Origin: Microcoleus sp. AS-A8
GTDB taxonomy: Bacteria > Cyanobacteriota > Cyanobacteriia > Cyanobacteriales > Coleofasciculaceae
Length of the DNA stretch: 64,000 nucleotides
NCBI GenBank assembly: GCA_039962225.1
Contig: JAMPKV010000001.1
Span: forward strand, 620,001 to 684,000
Direction: 5' to 3'
Part shown: positions 37,440 through 46,949 of the stretch, in pieces
How the letters are laid out: each line of letters begins with the position of its first letter
Position numbering within the stretch: the first letter of the stretch is position 1
Notes under the pieces: generated by a model
The model's database searches: none
The model's input: only the letters and a program-made list of their open reading frames with translations
Told to the model about the DNA's origin: nothing
Made by a program: the position numbers and the translations under genes

Positions 37440-37606
37440 TAGGTGCGATCGCTGCAAAGATCAGGCTCAACCAAATACACTTTAGCTGCTTCAGTTGCCC
37501 TTTTAGCGACGAAGTGAACCCGAATCCTACTATAGCTTATTGCAAAAACTTATGAATTAAATTAATTTAATTGATATTCATTGCTTCCTCTACCAACAAT
37601 CAAGCC

Positions 37607-37900
37607 ATGTTTCAATTGCTACAGCCACTGGTGTACGCCATCCAGCCTTATTTGGTGCCGATATGCTTTTGCTTAACTTGGGGGTTAATCCTTCTGGTCG
37701 GTTTAACCATCTGGTCAACTGTCACACACAGCGTTACGATTGCCAAACGTATGCATCAAATTCCCTGTAGCCATTGTCAGTTTTTCACAGCAGATTACCG
37801 TCTGAAGTGTACGGTGCATCCCTCCGTCGCCAATACCGAGTCTGCCATTAACTGTTCGGATTATTGCCCGAACAATAGTCGAGTGAGTACCACATGGTGA
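37607..37900 (+). CDS. Small membrane protein with Cys-rich tail
   Basis: A 97-residue protein from the ATG at 37607. A hydrophobic stretch at about 13-42 (YLVPICFCLTWGLILLVGLT) forms one membrane anchor. The rest is polar with a cysteine-rich patch: IPCSHCQFFTADYRLKCTVHP and AINCSDYCPNN. The C-x-x-C...C...C pattern could bind a metal or a cluster; that is inference. I have seen similar small proteins in cyanobacteria, but I cannot name a family. A hairpin with a T run at 37932-37957 follows as a good terminator. Confidence 0.6.
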   Translation: MFQLLQPLVYAIQPYLVPICFCLTWGLILLVGLTIWSTVTHSVTIAKRMHQIPCSHCQFFTADYRLKCTVHPSVANTESAINCSDYCPNNSRVSTTW

Positions 37901-37931
37901 ACGTTGTCTCACGTTCAATTTATAGCTAATC

Positions 37932-37957
37932 AAGCGTCTCCTCAATAGGGGCGCTTT
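37932..37957 (+). terminator. Rho-independent terminator after small membrane protein
   Basis: AAGCGTCTCC (37932-37941) pairs imperfectly with GGGGCGCTT (37948-37956), and a run of T follows (TTTTTAAATTTT). It begins 31 bp after the stop codon of the gene at 37607. Confidence 0.65.
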
Positions 37958-37979
37958 TTAAATTTTATGTTTAAGCTTT

Positions 37980-38132
37980 AAAACAACAACAACACTCAAG
38001 CTGGAATACTAAGTGACTTCCTATCTTAAGTAATACTAAATAGAGTTGCACTGAATAACATCGTCAAGTGCATAACTCTCCATTCACTAACTTAGGAAAT
38101 ATTAGCGTTCTGTTGAGTGTTGATGTTGTTTT
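37980..38132. mobile_element. MITE-like imperfect palindrome
   Basis: AAAACAACAACAACACTCAA (37980-37999) is mirrored by TTGAGTGTTGATGTTGTTTT (38113-38132), 19 of 20 positions. Further inward, AGAGTTGCACT pairs with AGTGCATAACTCT with a 2-nt bulge, and an AT-rich middle has partial symmetry. The 153-bp unit has no coding capacity and looks like a non-autonomous foldback element. Confidence 0.5.
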
Positions 38133-38633
38133 TTGATGAGACAGACTTTAAGTGAAACAGCGTTTTTTACTCCTTGAATCTAATGTGGACTGCGCTGTAG
38201 TATCTGTCAGAGAAGCTTTCCAGCTTCAATTACTAATTTACCACTCCCTATTCAAGGCAGAAGTAAATGACACGGAAGTTTACTTTGAAAGGGGGATATT
38301 AAGCCGTTAGAGCTTGAACAGGCAGGACTGAAATGAGTAAAATGCCTATCACAAAAGCCATTTCTGCTCTTGAGATCGGTCAATTAGATGATTGTTAGTT
38401 TATTAACATGGCGTAATAAATTCAAAGCAGAAGAATGTCCGTAGGGCGTTCTTGTGACATTCCCAAATCAGAAAACTAGTGCAAGAAGGCAGAAGGCAGA
38501 AGGCAGAAGGCAGAAGGCAGAAGGAAAGAAAGCTTGTACAGCAAGCTTTTTAACCTTTTTCAACTGGATAGTTATTTCCGCCACGCTGCACAAGTAGGGT
38601 ACATTCTGACGCACCCTACTTGCAGTAATCGTT
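38133..38633. other. Gene-free stretch with tandem heptamer
   Basis: About 500 bp between the palindromic element and the AMIN-hydrolase stop. It contains the AGAAGGC tandem repeat (38484-38525). I see no other structure or ORF. Confidence 0.4.
38484..38525. repeat. AGAAGGC tandem repeat
   Basis: Five exact AGAAGGC units and a sixth ending AGAAGGA, 42 bp in all. This is typical of the short tandem heptamers of filamentous cyanobacteria. There are no spacers, so it is not a CRISPR array. Copy number may vary between strains. Confidence 0.85.
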
Positions 38634-39953
38634 TCAGCGTGACGATGAATTCATGGGAAGTCCTGCCGTCTGATGATCCAGATAGTTATAGACGATTTGG
38701 GAAACTTGACGGATAAAATCTCGCCCCCTGACATCTTTATAGGGACGTCTGACGAAAATTCCGGCCAAATAGCGCTTGCCATTCGGCATCTCAATCATTC
38801 CTGCATCCCCGATCAGAAAACCGATGTCTCCAGTTTTATGAGCAATCTCAGCACCAGGAGCCAAACCGGCAGGTAGCAGTGTTCTCGTTTTGGTATTACG
38901 TAATATTTCTAAAGCCTGCTCCCGACTGGATGGAGCCAGTAACTTCTGATCGGCAACCAGTGAGAGTAATCGGACTAAGTCTTTAGGACTGGTGGTATTG
39001 GTGCCTTTAAAATCACCGAGCATATTGCGGATCACCGTGTCCTTCAGTCCCCAACTCTGGAAACGCTGATTGAGTCTTGCTCTTCCGCCTAAGCGATCGA
39101 TGATCATATTGGTAGCGGTATTATCGCTAATCGTAATCATCTTGGTCACCGTCTCTCGGATACTGAACTTTTTACCCGCTCTTTGGTACTGCATCGTTCC
39201 AGACCCGTTGGTCATCAAGTCCCGCCGCATAACCAGGGTTTCATTCAGGTTCACTTTCCCCGCGTCTAAATCCTGGAAAAAGGCAATGAGGATGGGTAGC
39301 TTAATGGTGCTGGCGGCTGGAAAAACGCGATCGCCACGGATGTCCAAATAGTTTCCCGTATCCAGATCCAAGAAAAACATACCCGTCTGGAGAAAACTAT
39401 AGCGAGCCATCAACGATTGAATTTGAGGCTCAAGTCCTGGCATTTCCTTCCCTAAAGAAACCACTCCGCCAAACCGTGAGGCAGGTGCTGGGGGTACAGC
39501 AATAGCCTGTTGGGTTTGACCTGTAGAATCAGTTGAACCCAATTCACGGGGGTTATTACCTGTAGTTCGCTCAGCATTAGGTAACTGGAGAACCCAGCGT
39601 GTGGAGGAATCTGCACGAACCTGGACTTTTTTGGGGTCTAAGGTGTAGCCAGGAGCTAATTCAACCACCATCCGGGTGGTTTGGGGGTCAAGCTGTCCTA
39701 CCCGTATCTCCTTAATCGAGAGGTCTACCCCTTGATTAGTTTGAGAGCGTTCTAGAGTAATGTTCGGAAGATCAATCACAAGGCGAGTGGGGTTCGCCAT
39801 CAGAAAGACTCTGGGTTGAACTCCCTCATCTGTCGTCAAGTTGAGTTGACGAAGAGGGCGATTGAAGTTCCAAGATTCTAAGCTACCTGCTTGAGCGGGA
39901 GCGCAGAGTACAAAAGCGCCCATTATGCCGGGTAAGAGCCAGCGTACTTTCAC
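38634..39953 (-). CDS. AMIN-domain serine hydrolase (class A beta-lactamase-like)
   Basis: A secreted 439-residue protein. A signal peptide (VRWLLPGIMGAFVLCAPAQA) leads an AMIN domain at about 28-135 (WNFNRPLRQLNLTTDEGVQP, TRLVIDLPN), a module that in other proteins binds the cell wall. A beta-lactamase-like/transpeptidase fold follows at about 170-430 with the three catalytic motifs: SxxK as Ser215-TIK-Lys218 in FPAASTIKLP, SDN near 276 (ISDNTATN), and KTG near 373 (AHKTGDIG). It could be a DD-peptidase or beta-lactamase; the AMIN fusion favours a cell-wall role. The start codon is GTG, with AAGGAAA upstream. The 3' end lies next to the tandem-repeat region. Confidence 0.88.
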   Translation of the reverse strand: MKVRWLLPGIMGAFVLCAPAQAGSLESWNFNRPLRQLNLTTDEGVQPRVFLMANPTRLVIDLPNITLERSQTNQGVDLSIKEIRVGQLDPQTTRMVVELAPGYTLDPKKVQVRADSSTRWVLQLPNAERTTGNNPRELGSTDSTGQTQQAIAVPPAPASRFGGVVSLGKEMPGLEPQIQSLMARYSFLQTGMFFLDLDTGNYLDIRGDRVFPAASTIKLPILIAFFQDLDAGKVNLNETLVMRRDLMTNGSGTMQYQRAGKKFSIRETVTKMITISDNTATNMIIDRLGGRARLNQRFQSWGLKDTVIRNMLGDFKGTNTTSPKDLVRLLSLVADQKLLAPSSREQALEILRNTKTRTLLPAGLAPGAEIAHKTGDIGFLIGDAGMIEMPNGKRYLAGIFVRRPYKDVRGRDFIRQVSQIVYNYLDHQTAGLPMNSSSR

Positions 39954-40291
39954 TAATATTGTTTCCTTATTCCTGGGTCTGGGTTCTATTGGTCAAAACG
40001 TTGATTACCAAGAATGCTGTCTTGACCGATTAAAGATTATTACTCAGATGAGAATCTTTCTGAAACGTTTCTTTCCGTTGTGACTCAGTAAGCTCAGGAC
40101 TTTCCTGAAAAATAGCCGTAAAAATTCCAGGAGGTGGGGAAAGTTAGCAAGAATTAATAAGAAATTATTATCAATCATAAATTGGGCAGGAAGCCCGTGA
40201 TGCAGCTAAGTCAGTTTTGCCACAATATACGCTCCAAGACCTCTACAAACGGCAAAAAGCTAGACAACCCAAAGGAATGATGTTTTACGAA
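39954..40291. other. Intergenic region upstream of AMIN-hydrolase gene
   Basis: About 340 bp between the AMIN-hydrolase start and the cutA stop. The right half contains the possible coding remnant at 40181-40306. No terminator or operator is clear. Confidence 0.4.
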
Positions 40292-40306
40292 TCAGCCGCT
40301 ACATGA
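40181..40306 (+). pseudogene. Possible 3' gene remnant next to cutA
   Basis: A short plus-strand frame without a start codon reads ...ARDAAKSVLPQYTLQDLYK then RQKARQPKGMMFYESAAT and stops at 40304-40306, overlapping the 3' end of cutA by 15 bp. The charged, helix-like composition looks protein-like, so it could be the tail of a lost gene. Chance is also possible. Confidence 0.25.
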
Positions 40307-40627
40307 GTTGGAAATCCACTGCAAATAAGGCTCCGAACCGGCCACAATAGGCAATGCAATAATTTCAGGGACTTCGTAAGAGTGCAATTCTCGAATCTTG
40401 TTCTCTAATACAGGGAATTGGGCTAATTCGGTTTTAATCACCATTTGCCACTCTTGTTCGTCCATCACTTGACCTTGCCAGGTATAGATGGAATGCACGG
40501 GCATGAGAGTGACACAAGCAGCTAGTTTAGCTTCCACTAAAGCTTGCGCGATCGCTTTTCCTTCTTCCTGGGAAGACGCGGTTACTAATACAACACCATA
40601 GCCTGTTGCGGCAGAATCGCTCTCCAT
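40292..40627 (-). CDS. cutA: Divalent-cation tolerance protein CutA
   Basis: A small ferredoxin-like trimeric protein of 111 residues, of a family linked to metal-ion tolerance. The core reads VLVTASSQEEGKAIAQALVE, then AACVTLMPVHSIYTWQGQVMDEQEW, and ends EVPEIIALPIVAGSEPYLQWI, matching the family from end to end. The conserved Cys and the YxWxG motif are present. The first ten residues are an extra polar extension. The ATG is at 40625-40627. It may share a transcript with the short hypothetical gene upstream at 40674. The biochemical function in cyanobacteria is not settled; direct copper resistance is not proven for this family. Confidence 0.93.
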   Translation of the reverse strand: MESDSAATGYGVVLVTASSQEEGKAIAQALVEAKLAACVTLMPVHSIYTWQGQVMDEQEWQMVIKTELAQFPVLENKIRELHSYEVPEIIALPIVAGSEPYLQWISNSCSG

Positions 40628-40673
40628 TCGTTAGCACTCAATTCCAAAACATTCAGGATTGTATCAGCCTTGT

Positions 40674-40910
40674 CTATCCCATGAGCGAGTACCCCGACGC
40701 TGGATTGTTGCTGACGCCACTGGCTTGAATACATGTGATGATGTCATGCTCGTACCAGTTAGAGACTGGATATTGTAATGGATTGAAGCCTGCCCTTTTA
40801 CAAATCCAGCCAACTTGCTGCTTCCGCCATCGACTTAGCCAAGGATGGGAAATTTCCCAGGTGAAATCGGTCTTGGGGTCTGTAAAAATAAATCCTGTAT
40901 CTAATTGCAT
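40674..40910 (-). CDS. Short hypothetical protein, uncertain
   Basis: A possible 78-residue product starting MQLDTGFIFTDPKTDFTWEI, with an aromatic-rich middle (SHPWLSRWRKQQVGWICKRAG) and ending near VSNNPASGYSLMG. An in-frame upstream start at 40925 also exists. The Trp-rich composition and lack of homology in my memory leave it doubtful. It is on the same strand as cutA, 46 bp upstream. Confidence 0.35.
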   Translation of the reverse strand: MQLDTGFIFTDPKTDFTWEISHPWLSRWRKQQVGWICKRAGFNPLQYPVSNWYEHDIITCIQASGVSNNPASGYSLMG

Positions 40911-41144
40911 TGCTTTCAAACACACTCTCTGGTTGCAATCAGATTCTAGGGAAGCTGGTAGAAAATATTAATCAACCTTTGGGTACACCCCTCAAGGATA
41001 AATTGAGTCCGATGTGTCTTACTATACAGACCATTGTGACATTCAACCAAAGATTAAGTGCGCTTCCTACGCTCCCAGGAAAATCGCTAACGGTGTATAA
41101 ACAAGCTTCAAAGACCACGTTTTGCCAGAGGTCGAGTTTGTGAG

Positions 41145-44100
41145 CTACTGACGTTGAGCTAGCTTGGTGACAAGAGCAACTAACTCGTTTGGCTCTACAG
41201 GTTTAGACAGATGGCTTTGAAACCCTGCTGATAGCGCCTGCTGATAGTTGATTTCGCCCGCATAGGCGGTAAGAGCGATCGCCCGAATTTGCCCTCCTTG
41301 CTCTGGCGGTAAGCTTCTCACTTGTTGTATGAGCATATATCCATCCACATCCGGCATCCCGATATCGCTCAACAGCAAGTCGGGTACAGATTGAGTTAAA
41401 GCCGCAAGTGCGTCATGGGCTGAGCCAACGGCTCTTACCTGCGCTCCATACTGTTCCAGCAGAAAGACGACAAACTCCCGTGTATCGACATCATCATCGA
41501 CCACTAAAATTTCTATGCCCTGCAAATCCAAAGATGGCTCAGGCTGTTCGCTGTTTTGCTCGTTTTGGGGTTGAGACAGCAGGAGAGGGATTTTAACAAT
41601 AAAGGTGGCTCCTTGCCCCTCACCAGCGCTATCTGCCTGAACGGTTCCCCCATGCAGTTCGACTAGGTGACGGACAATTGCCAACCCTAACCCCAGCCCG
41701 CCAAACTTGCGGGTGGTAGTAGCATCGGCTTGGCGGAAGTAGTCAAATACATAGGGTAGGAAGTCTACCGGAATTCCCTTACCCGTATCGCTGACGGTAA
41801 TTTGGGCGTGAGAACCAATGCACTCTAGCCGGATATCGACCCGTCCTCCTGGGGGTGTGAACTTAATCGCGTTGGAGAGCAGGTTCCAAACGACTTGCTG
41901 TAAGCGGCTGGCATCCCCTGAAACGACGTCCGCCTGGGGTGCAAGTTGTGTACACATCTGAATGGATTTAGCTTCAGCCGCTAGACGTACCGTTTCCATC
42001 GCGGCTTGAATGGTGGATGTCAGAGCGACGGGAGTAATATTCAAGCTGAGTTTGCCGCGCAAAATCCGGGAGACATCGAGCAAATCTTCAATTAATTCAG
42101 CCTGTAACCTGGCATTGCGTTCGATAGTTGCCAAGGCTTCAGAAGTTTTATCGGCATCAAACTTTCGGGTTTGCAGTAATCTTGACCAGCCGAGGATAGG
42201 GTTGAGGGGCGATCGCAATTCGTGAGAGAGTACGGCTAGAAACTCATCTTTAATCCGGTTAGCCTGTTCAGCCGCTTCGCGAGCGGCTTGTTCCTGTTGT
42301 AGGAGAAGTTCGCGCTGCTGTTCTAGGCGTTTTTGTTCTTCAATATCTGTTGCCGTACCAAACCATTTGATCACCTGACCCCATTCATTCTTCACGGGTA
42401 CGGCTTGGTGCAAATGCCAGCGATATACCCCATCTGCCCGTCGCATTCGACCTTCGGCTTGATAGAGGCTGCCATCTCGCTGGGCGGCTCTCCAGTACTC
42501 GACCAGACTTGGGAGGTCATCGGGATGGACGAGCGTTTTCCAACCTTCGATTCGTACTTTTGCCAAAGTTAATCCCGTGAAGTCGAACCAGCGTTGATTG
42601 ACATCGAGTAGTATTCCTTCGGCGTTGGTAGTCCACACCAACTGCGGGATAGATTCGGCTAAATACCGATAACGCTCCTCGCTCTGACGCAAGGCTTCTT
42701 CAGCTCGTTTGCGATCGGTGATGTCAACGGCAACCCCTCCGACTAGGCGTTGCCCAGAGACATCTTCAATGGGAAATTTGTACACCAGAAAATCACCGAG
42801 CGTACCATCACAGCGCGGGGCCGTTTCGAGCGCTTCAATCACCTGATTGCTTTGGGCAACCTTTTGAATGTTAGTGAGAAATTGCTCGGCGACTTCAGCC
42901 GGATATAGATCGAAGACGCTTTTGCCGATGACGTTATCCTTGGGAAAGTCAAAAATGCTGGAATAGGTTTGACTGAGGTAGATTATACGCCCGTCTGCAT
43001 CCGTAATCCAAGAAGCGGCTGGGCTATTATTCATAAACGCTTGAAAGCGTTCTTCACTTTGGCGTAGTGCCACCTCAGCTTGTTTGCGATCGGTCACATC
43101 CTGAAAGACCACAACCGCCGCCACAATTTGTTCTTCGCCGTCCAGAATGGGAGCTGAGTTCGTATTCATAAAGATGCGACAACCATCACTTCGGTATAGC
43201 TCGATTTCTTCGTTGGTTATGGTTTCGCCCGTTTGCAGCGATCGCATCAGGGGATAGTCTTTGGCGTTGTAAGGTTGACCGTCTAAACGCAAGCCCTGAA
43301 ACGGTGCAATCTGGTCATACTCTCCCAATTGCAGCGATTGTTCGTAGTCATAGCCAACAATTTGTTTGGCTTGTTTGTTCGTGAGTACCAATTTGCCCGA
43401 TGCGGCATCTGCAATCATCACGCCCGCAGGCATCTGTCGTAATACAGCCTCAAACCGAGCACGTTCGATCGCCAATTCCTGGAGTACCCGTTCCCGGTCG
43501 GCTTCGGCTTGCTGGCGTTGGCGCATCGCGGCTTTTTGTTCACTGATATCGACCACAACGGAGATTGCAGATTCCGGTTTCCCAGACGCATCACAAATCG
43601 CTGCTACATTGTTGCTCACCCAAATTTCAGAGCCGTCTTTGCGGATATAGCGCTTCTCGATCGCATAGCTCTCCCCTTGCGTGATCAAGCGATGGAAAAG
43701 CTCCATGTTGTAGGGCAAATCGTCCGGATGAGTGATATCTTGCTTCCGCTTCTGTAGCAGTTCTGCCATCGGATAACCGACGATATCGCAATATTTTTGG
43801 TTGACCAGCACGAATTGAGCTGTTAAATCCATTTGTGCAATCCCGACCGTTGCCTGGTTCACGATCGCCCCGAACCGCTCCTCACTAGCGCGGAATGCCT
43901 CCTGAGTCTGTTTGAGGTCGGTGAGGTCAGTAATCATCGCAAACAACCCTTTGACCTCTCCTTGGCTGTCAATGTCAGGAATATATTGTCGGCGAACATA
44001 CCGGGAACCTCCCTCCCTAAAGGGCACCCATAGTTCGCTCGTAACGGGTTCTCCGGCTAAGGCTTTGTCAATATCAAAGCGTAGATACTGATATGCCGTT

Positions 44101-46925
44101 TCACCGACCAATTCTTCCACGCGCTGACCGATAATTTCCTCTACAGGTTTTCCAAACCAGCCGGTAAAAGCACGGTTGGCGAAGCGATAACGGCGATCGC
44201 CGTCAATATAGGCAATCAGAGCTGGAACGGTATCTGTAATCAGTTGCAATTCGGCTTCTCGTTGTTGCAGAGCCTCCTGTGCGTGTTTGCGATCAGTGAT
44301 ATCGGCAACAAAAATAGACAGCCCATTCGATGAGGGATAGATCCGGTTCTCGAACCATCGGCTCATTGATGGATAGAAGTATTCAAATTGAAGGGGAATT
44401 TGTTCGGCTACGGCACGTTGTAGTTCAATTTGAAACTCGCTACCGATGGTATCGGGATATAATTCCCAAATGTTTTTACCCAGGAGTTCTTCTCGGCTTT
44501 TGCCTGTGACTTCCACGACCCGGTCATTGGCATAGGTATAACGCCAATCCCGATCCAATGCTAAAAACTGATCCTCAATTCTGGATAGTACGTTCTCCAG
44601 AGCGTCCTTGGCGGACTGGATCTCAGCTCGTAAAACTTCCTCGCGACGGGTTGCTTCCTGCCGCATTTGAGCCAGTTTCAAGGTTGCCTCGACTCGTGCC
44701 AGCAGCTCGCGAGCCGAAAAGGGTTTAATCAGATAATCATCCGCTCCAGCTTCGAGCCCTTCAATCCGAGAGTCTTCCCCAGCACGGGCAGACAAGAGGA
44801 TGATGGGAATTTCCCGGGTATGGGGGTCATCCCGCAGCGATCGCAACAACCCCAAACCATCCAGCCTTGGCATCATCACATCCGTCAAAACCAAGTCGGG
44901 AAGCTGCTGACTCATACTCCTTAAAGCCGCCACTCCATCTACTACGGTTTCCACTTCATACCCTTGAGTGACTAACAGGCGTTTTACATAATCGCGCATA
45001 TCTGCGTTATCGTCAGCCAAAAGAATATGGGCAGAGGGAGTACAGGATAAAAAGGGAGCACAGGAGGAAACAAAGGATAATTCTCCCCCGACTTCTGTTG
45101 CTACTCTACTTCCCCTGATCTCTTCCTCTGGCAACCAGCGCAAGGCTTCTTCCACATAGGTTGCAGCCCCCATTGCGGTTGAAGTAAGGGTGCGAGATGT
45201 ACTAATGCGTTCTGTCGGAATGTGGGCGTAGCCTGTGGGCATCAGCACGGTAAAGCAACTCCCACGATCAACAACGCTACTCACTTGAATCGTGCCGCCA
45301 TGCAGTTTGACTAATTCCTGCACTAACGACAGACCGATGCCTGACCCTTCATAGGTTCGCCCCCTTGCTCCTTCCACCCGATGGAAGCGCTCAAACAACT
45401 GCGGCATCGCTTCGGCGGGAATCCCAGTACCGGTGTCTCGGACTTCTAGCTCAATATGGTCATCCGCCCAACGTAAGGCAACCGTAATTTCTCCCTGCCA
45501 GGTGAACTTAAACGCATTGGAAAGTAGGTTGAGAACAATCTTTTCCCACATTTCCCGGTCTACATAGATGGGTTCAGGGAGTGGAGGACAGTCCACACCG
45601 AGGCGCATTCCAGCTTGTTCGATCGCGGAGCGAAACATCCCTGCTAAATCAGCAGTAAGCATCGCCAAATCTGTTGGCTCATATACCGCCTGGACTCGTC
45701 CTGCCTCAATCCGGGAGAAGTCCAACAGCGTATTCACTAGCTTGAGCAAGCGCAGGGAGTTGCGGTGAGCGGTTTCGAGGTGAGAGCGTTCGCTGGGTAA
45801 GAGTGTGGCGGAATTGACCAGCATCTCTTCCAGGGGGCCTAGCATTAGGGTGAGCGGAGTGCGAAACTCATGACTGATGTTGCTAAAGAAGATGGTCTTG
45901 GCGCGATCAACTTCAGCCAACGCTTCTGCGCGTTTGCGTTCTTCCTCGTAGGCTTGAGCGTTGGCAATGCTAGCCGCAATCTGAGCGGCAACCAGATCGA
46001 TAAATCCGCTATAGTTATCGTCGAAGAGTCGGAACGGGTTTAAACCGACCACTAAGATACCAGCTTGCCCTGTTTGCCCGGAGGCAGCGATGGGCACAAT
46101 GACCGCCTGATGCGGGGAGCGCTGCCAAGCCCCCGTCGGCAAGCGACCCAACAAGGCTTCCAAATCGCCAACCAGGCATGGCTTGTGCGTTGCGATTGCT
46201 TCTGCAAACGGCCAAGGCGAATCTGAATCGAGATAGATGCGTTCAGCAACGGCTCTGTGGTTTCGCTCGATGCCCGATGTCCCAGCCAAATAAACCCACT
46301 CCTGACCCGGATCGACCAGATAAATCATCGCAAAGGGTAGGTCGTAGGGGTTAGTTTCTAGACATTTTGCACTCCGTGTGCAGGCATCATCGAAGGTTCG
46401 GGCGTCTGCTGTCTTCGCCGCCAATTCCCGCAATAGTGCTAACTGACGCTCGCCGATAATGCGCTGCGTGTCGTCCGTGTTGGCACAGATGATACCACCT
46501 GTACCACCCCCATCGTTAGGAACCGGACTGTATGAGAAGGTGTAATAGGTTTCCTCCGGATAGCCGTTGCGCTCCATAATTAGCAGCAGCGCTTCGTCGT
46601 AAGTGCCCTCATTCTTGAGCATCGCGGATTCGGCCCTAGGCCCGACCTGATCCCAAATCTCGTGCCACACCTCAGAAGCCGACTGTCCCAGTGCTTTCGG
46701 ATGTTTGCCGCCGACAATGGATTTATAGGCGTCGTTGTAAAGGTTAATCAGTTGCTCGCCCCACCAGACAAACATGGGTTGGCGGGAGGTGAGCATAATT
46801 CGCACCGTAGTCTTCAGACTCTGCGGCCATTGCTCGACGGCACCTAGAGGGGTAGCTGACCAGTCGAGCGATCGCATCATAGCACCCGTCTCCCCTCCCC
46901 CAGCGAAAACCTGTTTCAGTGCCAT
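41145..46925 (-). CDS. Giant multi-PAS hybrid sensor with two kinase cores
   Basis: About 1926 residues from the ATG at 46923-46925 (a GTG at 46946 would add seven). Numbering below counts from the GTG. Order: PAS-like (20-160), GAF (165-335), HisKA with His near 359 (NISHEFRTPLTLML), HATPase (465-575), receiver (638-755; Asp near 688 in LTDVMMP), six PAS units (about 790-1540), second HisKA with His near 1574 ([15 protein letters not shown]), HATPase (1680-1790) and final receiver (1810-1930; Asp near 1859 in LSDIGMP). Both kinase cores keep N, G1 and G2 boxes (GLGLGLAIV in the second). No transmembrane segment is visible. None of the PAS units has the LOV cysteine motif, and the GAF lacks a bilin cysteine pattern. 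The phosphorelay inputs are unknown. Confidence 0.92.
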   Translation of the reverse strand: MALKQVFAGGGETGAMMRSLDWSATPLGAVEQWPQSLKTTVRIMLTSRQPMFVWWGEQLINLYNDAYKSIVGGKHPKALGQSASEVWHEIWDQVGPRAESAMLKNEGTYDEALLLIMERNGYPEETYYTFSYSPVPNDGGGTGGIICANTDDTQRIIGERQLALLRELAAKTADARTFDDACTRSAKCLETNPYDLPFAMIYLVDPGQEWVYLAGTSGIERNHRAVAERIYLDSDSPWPFAEAIATHKPCLVGDLEALLGRLPTGAWQRSPHQAVIVPIAASGQTGQAGILVVGLNPFRLFDDNYSGFIDLVAAQIAASIANAQAYEEERKRAEALAEVDRAKTIFFSNISHEFRTPLTLMLGPLEEMLVNSATLLPSERSHLETAHRNSLRLLKLVNTLLDFSRIEAGRVQAVYEPTDLAMLTADLAGMFRSAIEQAGMRLGVDCPPLPEPIYVDREMWEKIVLNLLSNAFKFTWQGEITVALRWADDHIELEVRDTGTGIPAEAMPQLFERFHRVEGARGRTYEGSGIGLSLVQELVKLHGGTIQVSSVVDRGSCFTVLMPTGYAHIPTERISTSRTLTSTAMGAATYVEEALRWLPEEEIRGSRVATEVGGELSFVSSCAPFLSCTPSAHILLADDNADMRDYVKRLLVTQGYEVETVVDGVAALRSMSQQLPDLVLTDVMMPRLDGLGLLRSLRDDPHTREIPIILLSARAGEDSRIEGLEAGADDYLIKPFSARELLARVEATLKLAQMRQEATRREEVLRAEIQSAKDALENVLSRIEDQFLALDRDWRYTYANDRVVEVTGKSREELLGKNIWELYPDTIGSEFQIELQRAVAEQIPLQFEYFYPSMSRWFENRIYPSSNGLSIFVADITDRKHAQEALQQREAELQLITDTVPALIAYIDGDRRYRFANRAFTGWFGKPVEEIIGQRVEELVGETAYQYLRFDIDKALAGEPVTSELWVPFREGGSRYVRRQYIPDIDSQGEVKGLFAMITDLTDLKQTQEAFRASEERFGAIVNQATVGIAQMDLTAQFVLVNQKYCDIVGYPMAELLQKRKQDITHPDDLPYNMELFHRLITQGESYAIEKRYIRKDGSEIWVSNNVAAICDASGKPESAISVVVDISEQKAAMRQRQQAEADRERVLQELAIERARFEAVLRQMPAGVMIADAASGKLVLTNKQAKQIVGYDYEQSLQLGEYDQIAPFQGLRLDGQPYNAKDYPLMRSLQTGETITNEEIELYRSDGCRIFMNTNSAPILDGEEQIVAAVVVFQDVTDRKQAEVALRQSEERFQAFMNNSPAASWITDADGRIIYLSQTYSSIFDFPKDNVIGKSVFDLYPAEVAEQFLTNIQKVAQSNQVIEALETAPRCDGTLGDFLVYKFPIEDVSGQRLVGGVAVDITDRKRAEEALRQSEERYRYLAESIPQLVWTTNAEGILLDVNQRWFDFTGLTLAKVRIEGWKTLVHPDDLPSLVEYWRAAQRDGSLYQAEGRMRRADGVYRWHLHQAVPVKNEWGQVIKWFGTATDIEEQKRLEQQRELLLQQEQAAREAAEQANRIKDEFLAVLSHELRSPLNPILGWSRLLQTRKFDADKTSEALATIERNARLQAELIEDLLDVSRILRGKLSLNITPVALTSTIQAAMETVRLAAEAKSIQMCTQLAPQADVVSGDASRLQQVVWNLLSNAIKFTPPGGRVDIRLECIGSHAQITVSDTGKGIPVDFLPYVFDYFRQADATTTRKFGGLGLGLAIVRHLVELHGGTVQADSAGEGQGATFIVKIPLLLSQPQNEQNSEQPEPSLDLQGIEILVVDDDVDTREFVVFLLEQYGAQVRAVGSAHDALAALTQSVPDLLLSDIGMPDVDGYMLIQQVRSLPPEQGGQIRAIALTAYAGEINYQQALSAGFQSHLSKPVEPNELVALVTKLAQRQ

Positions 46926-46949
46926 TACTTCCCCTTGTTGAGTCACCGT

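Noticed and set aside
37292-37555. 87-codon frame inside the right end of the IS
   Set aside because: It runs across the terminal inverted repeat and has no conserved features.
38484-38525. CRISPR-like tandem repeat
   Set aside because: Units are 7 bp and contiguous with no spacers, so it is a short tandem repeat.
40150-40185. Zur/Fur-like AT-rich sequence near cutA
   Set aside because: GAAATTATTATCAATC lacks the dyad of a Zur box.
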